From Anaerolineales bacterium (GTDB lineage: Bacteria; Chloroflexota; Anaerolineae; Anaerolineales; E44-bin32): a stretch of 38,070 nucleotides of DNA. The stretch covers positions 1-38,070 of the forward strand of contig SOJU01000108.1 in the NCBI GenBank assembly GCA_004376465.1. Reading direction: 5' to 3'. The notes beneath the pieces were generated by a model. It searched no databases, was not told where the DNA came from, and saw nothing but the letters and a program-made list of their open reading frames with translations. The position numbers were made by a program, and so were the translations under genes. Within the stretch, counting starts at the first letter, position 1. The number at the start of each line of letters is the position of its first letter. Shown one piece after another: positions 26,806 through 35,218 of this stretch.

Positions 26806-27324
26806 ATGAAATTCAAGAACAAGTACAGAATTGAGTCTGTTCGACTTCGTTCCTGGGATTACGCCTCGCCAGGTTGGTATTTCGTGACGGTGTGTACGAA
26901 AAATAAGGAAAACATCTTTGGTGATGTCATTGCTGGGGAAATGTATCTTTCCGAAGTCGGTAGAATTGTCTCTGAAGAGTGGATGAAAACCGCAATAATC
27001 AGATCGAATATTTTGCTGGACGAATGGGTTGTCATGCCCAACCATATTCATGGAATTCTTGTAATTACTGAACGGATGCCCAGCGTAGAGACGCCCCGCC
27101 GGGGCGTCTCTACTTCGAAATGGAAACCAGGCACATTAGGTGCAATTATCAACCAATTTAAATCAATCTCAACGAAACGAATCCGTCGTACAGGAACAAC
27201 TGCGTTCGCCTGGCAGCCTCGATTCTATGACCACATCATCAGGAATGAGGATGCCCTGTCCCAAATAAGAAACTATATACACAACAATCCGCAGAAATGG
27301 GAAGACGACAAATATTTCCGCTGA
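26806..27324 (+). mobile_element. REP-associated tyrosine transposase (RAYT, Y1 HUH family)
   Basis: This is an intact 172-residue coding region of the TnpA-REP/RAYT family, single-strand nucleases that act on REP palindromes. The HUH motif is His80-Ile-His82 in MPNHIHGIL, and the catalytic tyrosine is Tyr157 in IRNYIHNNPQKW. The family ending FYDHIIRNEDAL is present. ATG 26806 has AGGGGG at 26793-26798. A REP-like palindrome is inside the coding sequence (encoding VETPRRGVST, between the HUH and Tyr motifs), and another lies 20 bases after the stop. There are no terminal inverted repeats of a classic insertion sequence. It sits between pyk and the convergent etfB. Such genes are usually single-copy and domesticated rather than freely mobile. 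Confidence 0.92.
27085..27113. repeat. REP-like palindrome inside the RAYT gene
   Basis: The arms GTAGAGACGCCCC (27085-27097) and GGGGCGTCTCTAC (27101-27113) are perfect 13-base complements with loop GCC. The outer nine bases of each arm match the palindrome at 27345-27372. Confidence 0.9.
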
Positions 27325-27344
27325 ATCAGGGGCATCCTCCACAT

Positions 27345-27372
27345 GTAGAGACGTTGCATGCAACGTCTCTAC
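27345..27372. repeat. REP-like palindrome downstream of the RAYT gene
   Basis: A perfect 28-base palindrome with half-site GTAGAGACGTTGCA (27345-27358). It lies between the convergent RAYT and etfB stops (27324 and 27389) and may also act as a bidirectional transcript-end stem. Confidence 0.92.
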
Positions 27373-27388
27373 GCTGTTCAAAATATTG

Positions 27389-28189
27389 TCAGTTAAGAAT
27401 TCCCCGCAAACGCTTCGCGATTTCCTTGGCTACCTCTTCGGGCGATCCCCGCAGGAATTCCTTACGGCGTTCGCGAACCTCTGCCTCGCGTAAACCCGCT
27501 ACAACCGTTGGCGAACCCGTCAACCCGATATATCCATGCTCAACATCGACATCTGCATGACTCCAGATCACAACTTCAGCTTCCTCAAACGCCCAGAGTT
27601 TGCGATGGAAATCAATAAATCTTGGTTCGTTCGAAGCAGTCTTCACAGAGATCACCGTCGGGAGTTTGACCTCGTGGATTTCATACCCGCCTTTAATTTC
27701 ACGCCTTACTCGCGCGATTCGCTTCTTCTGATCAACAGATAATTCAGTAGCCAGGGTGACCTGAGGTAGGTCCAACCATTCAGCAAGTCCAGGAGGGACT
27801 TGCCCGGTAGCTCCATCCGCTGATTCCTCTCCGCATAGAATGAGATCAAATTTGCCGATTTTTCCGATCCCTTGAGCAAGCGTGTAAGTTGTGGCTAATG
27901 TATCTGCTCCGGCAAACTCGCGATCGCTCATCAAGAAGAATCGCTCTGCTCCCATCGCCAAACCTACACGCAGAACAGGTTCGAAGAATGGCGGTCCCAT
28001 CGAGAGGATGCTAATACGCGCGGGTTGGTCATCCTTCAGTGTCAGTGCCATCTCGAGCGCATTCATGTCGGGAGGGTTGATCTCCGATCGCACTCCAGTA
28101 CGCTCTAAGAGTAATGTCTCCGTATCAACCCTAACCTCTTCCGACTTCGGCACGACCTTCATACATACGACGATCTCGAGATCAGGCAT
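27389..28189 (-). CDS. etfB: Electron transfer flavoprotein beta subunit
   Basis: This 266-residue EtfB/FixA-family protein pairs with EtfA to carry electrons by FAD, and by AMP or a second FAD. Family segments are EIVVCMKVVP at the N-terminus, NPPDMNALEMALTLKD, the nucleotide-binding LILCGEESADGATGQVPPGLAEWL and RRIKGG-type variant RREIKGGYEI. I start it at ATG 28189 (MPDLEIV), because GGGAG lies seven bases upstream; the in-frame upstream start at 28207 would overlap etfA by 26 bases and adds six unconserved residues. With this start it overlaps the etfA end by eight bases. It is the last gene of the minus-strand kor-hdr-etf operon. The bifurcating type is suggested by context but cannot be proven here. 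Confidence 0.92.
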   Translation of the reverse strand: MPDLEIVVCMKVVPKSEEVRVDTETLLLERTGVRSEINPPDMNALEMALTLKDDQPARISILSMGPPFFEPVLRVGLAMGAERFFLMSDREFAGADTLATTYTLAQGIGKIGKFDLILCGEESADGATGQVPPGLAEWLDLPQVTLATELSVDQKKRIARVRREIKGGYEIHEVKLPTVISVKTASNEPRFIDFHRKLWAFEEAEVVIWSHADVDVEHGYIGLTGSPTVVAGLREAEVRERRKEFLRGSPEEVAKEIAKRLRGILN

Positions 28190-29204
28190 GGATCGACTCC
28201 CGTTCACGTCTTAGTACTTTGATGAGTTCGGGTAGGATTTTATGTGCATTCTCGACAATGCAATAATCAGCATGCTCGAATATTGGGGCTTCCGGATCTG
28301 TATTAATGGCGATAATCGTTTCAGCATCTTGTATCCCAACGATGAAATGAAACGCCCCGCTGATGCCAAAATTAAGCGCTACTTTCGGTCTACAAACGAC
28401 GCCTGTTTGGCCTACTTGCCTCTCCCTCTCAATATGCCCTTCATCAACTGGCGGTCTTGTTGCACCGACTTCACCATCTACTAACGCTGCCAGTTCACGC
28501 AAAATTTCAAAATCACCATCGATCCCTCGCCCACCGCAGATCAGTACCGGCGCTTGCGTGAGATCGACCCCTTCGCCCACGTGCCGTTCGACAACAGTGG
28601 AGCGGATGTCTGCTTTCTTGAGCTTCACCTTCATATTCACCAGTTCCCCCTGCCTATTATCCTCAGGCTCGTTGGCAACGAATACCCCAGGGCGAACGGT
28701 TGACATCTGCGGACAATGTTCTGCCGATTCGAGTAGTGCGATAACACCCCCGCCAAAACCCGTCACCTCGCTGATGAGTACACCTCGATCCTCGTCCAAG
28801 ATTAGATCCGTGCAGTCCGCATTCAATCCAGTCCTCAGCCGTACCGCAAGTCGTCCTGCCAGATCACGGCCATTCGGTGTAGCGCCTAGCAAGAATACAC
28901 TGGGTTTCCCCACTTTAATAGCCTGCATCGTGACGTGAGAATAACCACAGACATCGAATTCACCCAGCAACGGATGATCAATAAGCCAAACCTCGTCAGC
29001 GCCGTATGAATAGGCTTGATTCGCCAAATCCGATACATCATTCCCCAATAGCAAACCACAAACTGTCCACCCGGCTTTACCCGCTAGATCGCGCCCTTTT
29101 GATAGAAGCTCAATTGAAACACCAGCGAAATCACCACCTTCAATCTCCAAGAAAACCCAAAGAGCTTTTTTCGCTTCAGACGGAGCGTACAGCGAGGCAA
29201 CCAC
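28182..29204 (-). CDS. etfA: Electron transfer flavoprotein alpha subunit
   Basis: This 340-residue EtfA/FixB-family protein has an N-terminal alpha/beta domain and a C-terminal FAD domain. The FAD-binding signature is clear: CGGRGI, then GATRPPVDEGHI, VGQTGVVCRPK, NFGISGAFHFIVGIQD and INTDPEAPIFEHADY. It forms a heterodimer with EtfB. The start is GTG 29204, with GGAGGAG overlapping the stop of the hdrD-like gene upstream (gap five bases). No Fe-S cluster insertion is present in this subunit. Directly following an HdrD-like protein and HdrA, it probably exchanges electrons with that Fe-S unit rather than only with an acyl-CoA dehydrogenase; none is encoded in this window. Confidence 0.93.
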   Translation of the reverse strand: MVASLYAPSEAKKALWVFLEIEGGDFAGVSIELLSKGRDLAGKAGWTVCGLLLGNDVSDLANQAYSYGADEVWLIDHPLLGEFDVCGYSHVTMQAIKVGKPSVFLLGATPNGRDLAGRLAVRLRTGLNADCTDLILDEDRGVLISEVTGFGGGVIALLESAEHCPQMSTVRPGVFVANEPEDNRQGELVNMKVKLKKADIRSTVVERHVGEGVDLTQAPVLICGGRGIDGDFEILRELAALVDGEVGATRPPVDEGHIERERQVGQTGVVCRPKVALNFGISGAFHFIVGIQDAETIIAINTDPEAPIFEHADYCIVENAHKILPELIKVLRRERESIHA

Positions 29205-29209
29205 CGATC

Positions 29210-30451
29210 CTACTCCTCCACCGGATCATTCTTCGATACTTCACCCAAAGCCATTTGCGCTATCTCTGCAATATCATGCACCTTAAGCTTCGTAACCCCC
29301 ATGCTCCCGATGGAATCTTCTAAGCAGGATATGCATAGAGGACATGCTGTCGCTATGATGTCAGCATCAACATCTAGGGCCTCCTGGATGCGTAAATCGG
29401 AGAAGCGCTCACCAGGTGGTGTCTCCATCCACATACGCCCCCCACCACCACCGCAGCAGAGCGTATCGGGTCCGGATTGTGGCATCTCAATAACACGTGC
29501 ATCTGGTACGGTTTCTAAAATCACTCTTGGGTAATGGGTACTCTCATTCACTCGTCCAAGCAGACACGGATCGTGATAAGTAATTTTCGAGGACAGGCTC
29601 CCCTCTAATATGAGACGATTCCCTTCAATCAGGCCGGCGATGTACTCGGTGTAGTGGATGGGCTTAAAAGATTCATTTATATGCGGATAGTGATTCTTGA
29701 ACACATCGAAGCAATGCGGGGATACCGTGACCAATTTGCCCACTTTAATTTTTTCGAAGATATCCGTGGCATGCTGTGCCACATCTTGGAAATACGGGGA
29801 GTGTCCAAGCCGTAGGACAGCTTCCCCGCAGCATGGCTCTTCCTCTCCCAAAGTACCGAAACTCACGTCTGCAGCTCGTAGCAGCTGCACAATCGCTCGA
29901 GCAACAGATTGCGCTCTACTATCATAGGAAGCCGTACAACCGAAATACATCAAAATCTCATGTTTGGAAGAGTCATATGCCTGGAGGTCGAGGCCCTCTG
30001 CCCAACCCATCCGCTGTGAGGGTGGTTGTGACAGTGGATTGTTATTCCAATAAACTGACCAAAGAACTGTCGTTAATCCGGCAGGTGTCTTACGTCTTTC
30101 CCAGAGAAGTTGTCGAAGACCCTGAAAGACATCTACGATAGGCACTTCCCTCGGGCAGTAAATTTCACACTGCCCGCAAGCAGTGCAGAGCCAGATCGCT
30201 TCCTGGGCTTCCAAGAACCCCAACTGCGCGCCGCGCATAATAGATCGCACTGATAAAGGATCGCCGCGGACTAATCCCCAGGGACAGGCCGCTGTGCAAA
30301 CCCCACACTGAAAACATGGGGCAGCTTTGCCATCCGTGATCTCGATCAGCTCTTCCCACAGAGCATCATCGATTTCGATCGGTCTCTGGTCAACTGTCAT
30401 AGGTTTGATCATTCCTTCGAGAGATTCAGCTTGGTGATAGCTCTCATTCAA
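29210..30451 (-). CDS. HdrD-like Fe-S oxidoreductase (two 4Fe-4S sites, two CCG domains)
   Basis: The protein has 413 residues. Two ferredoxin-type sites lie near the N-terminus (CFQCGVCTAACP and CTACGQCEIYCP). They are followed by two CCG cysteine-rich domains (first with PCCGEAVLRLG, second with HDPCLLGR and LCCGGGGGR, then CPLCISC). This is the layout of heterodisulfide reductase HdrD and of GlcF/LldE-type subunits. The CCG sites bind a non-cubane Fe-S cluster in Hdr. No membrane helices are present and no HdrE-like anchor is nearby, so it is soluble or attached through its partners. The start is TTG 30451 (TTGA overlap with the hdrA stop, GAAGGTG upstream); ATG starts at 30412 or 30400 are possible alternatives. 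The final acceptor could be a disulfide or ETF. Confidence 0.88.
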   Translation of the reverse strand: MNESYHQAESLEGMIKPMTVDQRPIEIDDALWEELIEITDGKAAPCFQCGVCTAACPWGLVRGDPLSVRSIMRGAQLGFLEAQEAIWLCTACGQCEIYCPREVPIVDVFQGLRQLLWERRKTPAGLTTVLWSVYWNNNPLSQPPSQRMGWAEGLDLQAYDSSKHEILMYFGCTASYDSRAQSVARAIVQLLRAADVSFGTLGEEEPCCGEAVLRLGHSPYFQDVAQHATDIFEKIKVGKLVTVSPHCFDVFKNHYPHINESFKPIHYTEYIAGLIEGNRLILEGSLSSKITYHDPCLLGRVNESTHYPRVILETVPDARVIEMPQSGPDTLCCGGGGGRMWMETPPGERFSDLRIQEALDVDADIIATACPLCISCLEDSIGSMGVTKLKVHDIAEIAQMALGEVSKNDPVEE

Positions 30452-33400
30452 TCTGCACCTTCGGTTGTAAGAGTTTCTTTTGAAAACTTGCGGATGATAT
30501 CATCCATTTCTGCGATCTTCTCTGCGAACTCTTTCCCTTCTGCTGCAGAGATCCATTGCAACTGCAGTCGGTCGGGCTCAATGCCCTTCCTTTCGTATTT
30601 CCTCTGCCAGTGTTTGAAACGTTTCCATGTTAATCGGTTGGCGTAGTTATAATGACAATCAGATCCGGTGTCGGTAAGGCGGCAACCAGTTATTAGGACT
30701 GCCCCCGCTCCCTGTTCAAATGCTCGGGCAACAAAATCTTCCTCAAAACGTGCTGAGCACATGGTTCGGATAATCCGAGCCGATGTGGGGTATTGCCGCT
30801 TCTCGATCCCTGCTAGGTCTGCTCCTGCATAAGAGCACCAGTTGCAGGTGAAGACGAGACATTTTTCCTCTGCTTTCTCAGCCAGAGCGGCATCAACCTG
30901 TGCCATAATCTGGGATTTTGTGAAATAAGGCATGTCTATGGCGTCGAAATTGCATTCAGCTGCACACGTTCCGCAACCCATGCAGGCAGCCTCAAGGATT
31001 CGGACTTTCCCCTCTTTCACAGGACCTGTCGCCTCGATGGCGCTGTATGGACACACCTTGACACAAAGCATACAACCGATACATAGCTCTTCGTTAACAA
31101 CAGCAGTGAGCGGCTCCTTCGCAATCACACCGCGAGATAACAGCGCCCCAGCTTTCCCTGACGCAGCGAGTGCCTGTGCGACCGATTCGCGTACATCCTT
31201 CGCTCCCTGGGCTACTCCAGCCAAGTAAATACCCTGGTTCGCGGTTTCTGCAGGGCCCAACTTAGGATGCAGTTCCATCAGGAATCCATCCTCGCTGTGA
31301 GAGAGCTTGAGTTGATCGGAGAGCGTGTCTTCCTCAGGCCGCAAGCCTACAACCAGGACAAGCAAATCTGTGGGAATTCGCACCTTCGCCCCAAGCAGCT
31401 CATCATCTAATTCGACGTACTGATCTTGAAACGTGATCGCATCCTGAGGAGGACGATCCGCATCGTACCGGAAAAACTGTACACCCGCGGACATCGCACT
31501 TTCGTACAATTCCTCCGCCTGACGACTGTAGGTGCGGATATCCTTGGCGACGATGCGGACCTTCTTCCCCATCTGTCGCAGCTGCAGTGCTTGCGCGATC
31601 ATCGAGGTGCAGCAGTAACGCGAGCAACCTTTTCCATCCTGCCTCGAACCGACACAGGAAATGAACGTGATCTTTTCCGCTTCCAACGCCTCTTGCTCAA
31701 GCAAGGATTCGAGGTCCAAATTTGTGATTACATTGGAATTCGAACCGTATGAAAATTCCTGCGGGACATAGGGTACAGATCCGGTCGCGATGACAACCGC
31801 ACCAACTTCAAGAGTTTGCCCGTCATCCAGTAATGTTGTGAAACTACCCACGTACCCACCGATCGTCTCTATCGTTGTACCAAGATGAACATGAGCACCG
31901 CTCGCATCTAGATCTTTCATTTTCGCCTGTATGAGGTCCTCTGCAGGAATATTAGCCGGCGCGATTTGATGCAGGTGATTAAGGGTACCCCCCAGGCGGT
32001 CTGTTTTCTCAAGAAGGTGTGTTTCAAAGCCCTGATGGGCGAGCGCGGCAGCAGCACTCATTCCTGCAATACCTCCGCCTACAACAAGAACGCGCTGGGT
32101 TAACGGCAAATGGCTGATCTCAAGTGGTTCAAGTTTGCGCGCTTTCACAACTGCCATCGCTACCATGTCGATGGCTTTTACTGTTGCCGCTTCTTTGTCG
32201 AACTTGTGGACCCAAGAATCCATATTCCGGATATTGGACATTTCCAATAGGAAAGGATTCAGACCAGCTCGAATGAGTACACCACGGAATATCGATTCAT
32301 GCGTTTTGGGTGAACAAGCCGCAATGACGACACGATTAATCCCATGCTCGCGGATCGCATCCTCGATCTCTTTCTGCGTATTACCCGCGCACGAGAACAT
32401 TTGGTTTGAAGTGTAAACAACGTCAGGCATATCCTTTGCGGCTTCGATTACCCGTTCAACATCTACAACTCCAGCGATGTTGCTGCCGCAGTGGCAGACA
32501 AAAACACCCACACGGGGAATATCAATGTCCTCCATAGGCTCGATTTCTGGCTCTTCTGGCCATGATCGATCGGTTAAGAACCTTAGTGCAAGAGATGCCG
32601 CTCCGCTCCCTTCGGCCACGCTATCAGGGATATCCTTGGGTCCGCTAGCGCATCCAGCCGCATATATACCCGCTCGAGTAGTCACGATCAAACCACCCTG
32701 CTCTTCGAGTGAGCGTATAAAACCGTCCCCATCGAGTTCGATGCCGAGTGTCTCTGCTAATTGAGGGAGACCCGACGGCGGTGAGGCCGCATTCGCGAGG
32801 ACAACCATGTCGTAATCACCCTCAGCCATCTCAGAGCGTTTTGTATCCTCATAGCGAACGCGAATCTTGCCATTACCATTGGCGGAAATTCTTGAGGGCC
32901 GCGTCCGGATGAAGTTCGCTCCCTCATCTCTCGTGCGTTCTAGAAAACCGTCGAAACCCTTTCCATATGCTCGCAAATCCATATACATCACATCTACATC
33001 TTCAATACCATGATCCACAGCTTGATAAGCATGCTTGAGTGAGTACATGCAGCAGAAGCGGGAACAGTAGGGATGGTGCCTTTTGTCTCTGGAGCCAACA
33101 CAAAGCACAAAGAGGATTTTATGCGGGTGCTCACCATCAGAGAGACGGAAGATCTCACCGCCTGTCGGACCAGCAGAGTTTACCAAGCGTTCAAACTCAA
33201 GCGCAGTGAGGATATCTGGGTGTGTCCCATAACCGAATTCACGCATCTTACGCGGGTCGAAACTGTCATATCCAACAGCGACAACAATCGCGGCCACTTC
33301 AGCTCTGATGATCGTCTCCTGTGGCATGAGAAAATCGATCGCACCTGGCAGACAGGCTTCGTTACACCGATTACATGGAATGTAGTTCGGTGGCGTATTC

Positions 33401-33855
33401 ATACAGGATTCCATGTCGATGACGTAGGGTCCAGGTACCGCCTGGGGTATTGGTGTGTAGATTGCCTTCCGGGCTGCCATTCCTGAATCGTACTCATTTG
33501 GCAGGATCACTGGGCAAACCTCGGTGCATTCACCACAGCGTGTACATGCATCCGTCACATAACGTGCACGCTGCCGGATGGCTACACGAAACCGCCCAGG
33601 TTCACCTTCAACCTCTGCCAACTCAGCCATCGAGATGATCTCGATATTCTGGTGAAGATCTACCTCCGACATTTTTGGAGCTTCGATGCAGATAGAGCAG
33701 TCGAGAGTCGGGAAATTCTTATCAAGAACAGCCATGACCCCACCGATGGTCGCCTCACGCTCGACGAGCATCACATGTGCGCCAGCTTCAGCAAGATCCA
33801 GCGAAGCTTGAATCCCAGCGATACCACCGCCTAGAACTAAGACAGTATCACTCAT
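30448..33855 (-). CDS. Tandem HdrA-HdrA-ferredoxin-MvhD fusion flavoprotein
   Basis: This 1135-residue protein joins four electron-transfer modules. Module 1 (1-430) is HdrA/QmoA-like, with FAD motif GGGIAG (9-14), Fe-S cysteines 104/107/110/114 and 161/164/168, and CSRFCC (264-269). Module 2 (about 448-910) is a second HdrA, with CHCGSNIAGVVDV (454-466), the Hdr segments IAACSPKTHE and NIRNMDSWVH, FAD motif GGGIAG (593-598) and CSRYCC (744-749). Then comes a two-cluster ferredoxin (Cys 925/928/931/935 and 958/961/964/968). Last is an MvhD/FlpD domain (about 998-1110, CNWCSYAGADLAG, Cys1033, Cys1058, Cys1067), which in methanogens and QmoB links hydrogenase, formate dehydrogenase or NADH-side partners to HdrA. 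It is cytoplasmic by sequence. It overlaps korC and the hdrD-like gene by four bases each. Confidence 0.92.
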   Translation of the reverse strand: MSDTVLVLGGGIAGIQASLDLAEAGAHVMLVEREATIGGVMAVLDKNFPTLDCSICIEAPKMSEVDLHQNIEIISMAELAEVEGEPGRFRVAIRQRARYVTDACTRCGECTEVCPVILPNEYDSGMAARKAIYTPIPQAVPGPYVIDMESCMNTPPNYIPCNRCNEACLPGAIDFLMPQETIIRAEVAAIVVAVGYDSFDPRKMREFGYGTHPDILTALEFERLVNSAGPTGGEIFRLSDGEHPHKILFVLCVGSRDKRHHPYCSRFCCMYSLKHAYQAVDHGIEDVDVMYMDLRAYGKGFDGFLERTRDEGANFIRTRPSRISANGNGKIRVRYEDTKRSEMAEGDYDMVVLANAASPPSGLPQLAETLGIELDGDGFIRSLEEQGGLIVTTRAGIYAAGCASGPKDIPDSVAEGSGAASLALRFLTDRSWPEEPEIEPMEDIDIPRVGVFVCHCGSNIAGVVDVERVIEAAKDMPDVVYTSNQMFSCAGNTQKEIEDAIREHGINRVVIAACSPKTHESIFRGVLIRAGLNPFLLEMSNIRNMDSWVHKFDKEAATVKAIDMVAMAVVKARKLEPLEISHLPLTQRVLVVGGGIAGMSAAAALAHQGFETHLLEKTDRLGGTLNHLHQIAPANIPAEDLIQAKMKDLDASGAHVHLGTTIETIGGYVGSFTTLLDDGQTLEVGAVVIATGSVPYVPQEFSYGSNSNVITNLDLESLLEQEALEAEKITFISCVGSRQDGKGCSRYCCTSMIAQALQLRQMGKKVRIVAKDIRTYSRQAEELYESAMSAGVQFFRYDADRPPQDAITFQDQYVELDDELLGAKVRIPTDLLVLVVGLRPEEDTLSDQLKLSHSEDGFLMELHPKLGPAETANQGIYLAGVAQGAKDVRESVAQALAASGKAGALLSRGVIAKEPLTAVVNEELCIGCMLCVKVCPYSAIEATGPVKEGKVRILEAACMGCGTCAAECNFDAIDMPYFTKSQIMAQVDAALAEKAEEKCLVFTCNWCSYAGADLAGIEKRQYPTSARIIRTMCSARFEEDFVARAFEQGAGAVLITGCRLTDTGSDCHYNYANRLTWKRFKHWQRKYERKGIEPDRLQLQWISAAEGKEFAEKIAEMDDIIRKFSKETLTTEGAD

Positions 33856-34391
33856 GAGTTACGTTCCTCAATTTTAGCGTAAGCGAAACCCGCTTCGAAA
33901 GCTTCCAAGTTAAGCGAAAGGGTTTTCGGTTTTACAGACGTTCGAATTGCCTCCTCCACCGCCTCCCGGCTGACGATATCTGAGATCGCACAGAAATATC
34001 CCAATATGACAACGTTCGCCACAATTCTCCGGCCTAAGCCTTCCGCTAACTTCGTTGCAGGAATCCTCAATGGTTGATCCTCTGGTTTCGGCGTCACCAA
34101 ACCTTCATCGATAATGATTGTGGCCTCTGGTTTCGTCTCTCCTCTGTAGCGTGTATATCCCTCCTGCGAGAGTGCAATCAGAACATCTGCCTTCTGCACA
34201 AATGGATAGGCAATCGGGTAATCGGCGACAACGATACTGGAAGAAGATGCACCACCACGCGCTTCAGGACCATACGCTTGGGTCATCACGGTTTCCAGAT
34301 CTTGATAGAGGGAGAATGCTTTCCCCAGCAGGAATCCCGCCAGGATAACACCCTGACCCCCAAAACCTGAGATGCGTATCTCCTGCCTCAC
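33852..34391 (-). CDS. korC: 2-oxoacid:ferredoxin oxidoreductase gamma subunit
   Basis: This 179-residue protein is of the pyruvate/2-oxoglutarate ferredoxin oxidoreductase gamma-domain family. The segments IRISGFGGQGVILAGFLLGKA and TQAYGPEARGGASSSSIVV are diagnostic. It completes the catalytic oxidoreductase with the alpha and beta subunits. ATG 34391 overlaps the korB stop by four bases, and its own stop overlaps hdrA by four bases. That physical coupling of Kor to HdrA is notable because it places the electron donor and a probable electron-handling complex in one transcript. Confidence 0.93.
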   Translation of the reverse strand: MRQEIRISGFGGQGVILAGFLLGKAFSLYQDLETVMTQAYGPEARGGASSSSIVVADYPIAYPFVQKADVLIALSQEGYTRYRGETKPEATIIIDEGLVTPKPEDQPLRIPATKLAEGLGRRIVANVVILGYFCAISDIVSREAVEEAIRTSVKPKTLSLNLEAFEAGFAYAKIEERNS

Positions 34392-35218
34392 TTCTCAACC
34401 TCCAAGCGTATTGGTTGATATGCAGGGGCTTCTCGATCTACAAAACGACCAACGTAAATCGGCTGGTCCTCTCTTAAATCGATCCCAAGTTTATCCAGAG
34501 CTGTATCCGGTTCATGTACACAGCGCTCCCGATACAGAAGCGTCTCATCGACCCCCTGCTCAAGGTCATTTGACTTGCCAAATCCAATGGGGCATGGCGC
34601 TAGAACTTCGATGAAAGAGAATCCGGGTTTATTGAATGCGTAAAGTACGTCATCGATGACCTGCCGTACATGTATCGTCGTCCAGCGTGAGACGAAGTTA
34701 GCTCCTGCAGCCGCGAGCAGGTTGACGAGGTTAAAGGGATGCTCCGGGCATCCGTACACTGAGGTTGTGCTTAACGCACCATATGGAGTCGTCGGTCCCA
34801 TCTGTCCCCCAGTCATTCCATAATTGAAGTTATTCGCGCAGATTACTGTGATATCGATATTGCGGCGAGCGGCATGAATGAGATGATTTCCCCCTATCGC
34901 CGCCAGATCGCCATCGCCGCTGAATACGGTTACGCATAATTCTGGGTTGGCTAATTTCAATCCCACTGCGAAAGGAATCCCGCGACCGTGAGTCGTATGG
35001 TAGGAGTCGATATTCATGTACCCTGCCACACGTCCAGAGCAACCTATTCCAGAAACGACGACATGCTTCTCAATGTCAATTCCTGAATTGATGATTGCCT
35101 GTGCATAGCAGCGCATCACAATCCCAATCCCGCAACCAGGACACCAGATATGCGGCATCCGATCTGCGCGGATCAGGCCATCAAGTGGATGCTCTTCAAC
35201 GAGAAGAGGTTGAACCAT
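34388..35218 (-). CDS. korB: 2-oxoacid:ferredoxin oxidoreductase beta subunit (TPP-binding)
   Basis: This 276-residue subunit binds thiamine diphosphate and part of an Fe-S site. It shows HIWCPGCGIGIV, GIGCSGRVAGYMN, THGRGIPFAVGLKLANP and the TPP motif GDGDLAAIGGNHLIHAARRN followed by NNFNYGMTGGQ. These are typical of the KorB/2-oxoglutarate branch of the superfamily. I start it at ATG 35218 (MVQPLLVEE), since AAGGTGG lies six bases upstream. The frame is open to 35275, but the added residues are unconserved and would overlap korA by 80 bases. With this start it overlaps the korA end by 23 bases. Substrate preference (2-oxoglutarate or branched-chain oxoacids) is not fixed by sequence alone. 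Confidence 0.93.
   Translation of the reverse strand: MVQPLLVEEHPLDGLIRADRMPHIWCPGCGIGIVMRCYAQAIINSGIDIEKHVVVSGIGCSGRVAGYMNIDSYHTTHGRGIPFAVGLKLANPELCVTVFSGDGDLAAIGGNHLIHAARRNIDITVICANNFNYGMTGGQMGPTTPYGALSTTSVYGCPEHPFNLVNLLAAAGANFVSRWTTIHVRQVIDDVLYAFNKPGFSFIEVLAPCPIGFGKSNDLEQGVDETLLYRERCVHEPDTALDKLGIDLREDQPIYVGRFVDREAPAYQPIRLEVEK

Noticed and set aside
26806-27372. Complete classical insertion sequence
   Set aside because: No terminal inverted repeats or target duplications seen; the protein is a Y1 HUH RAYT with REP palindromes, a different kind of element.
33073-33486. Plus-strand frame of 137 codons inside the HdrA fusion gene
   Set aside because: Fully covered by conserved Fe-S and flavin motifs on the minus strand.
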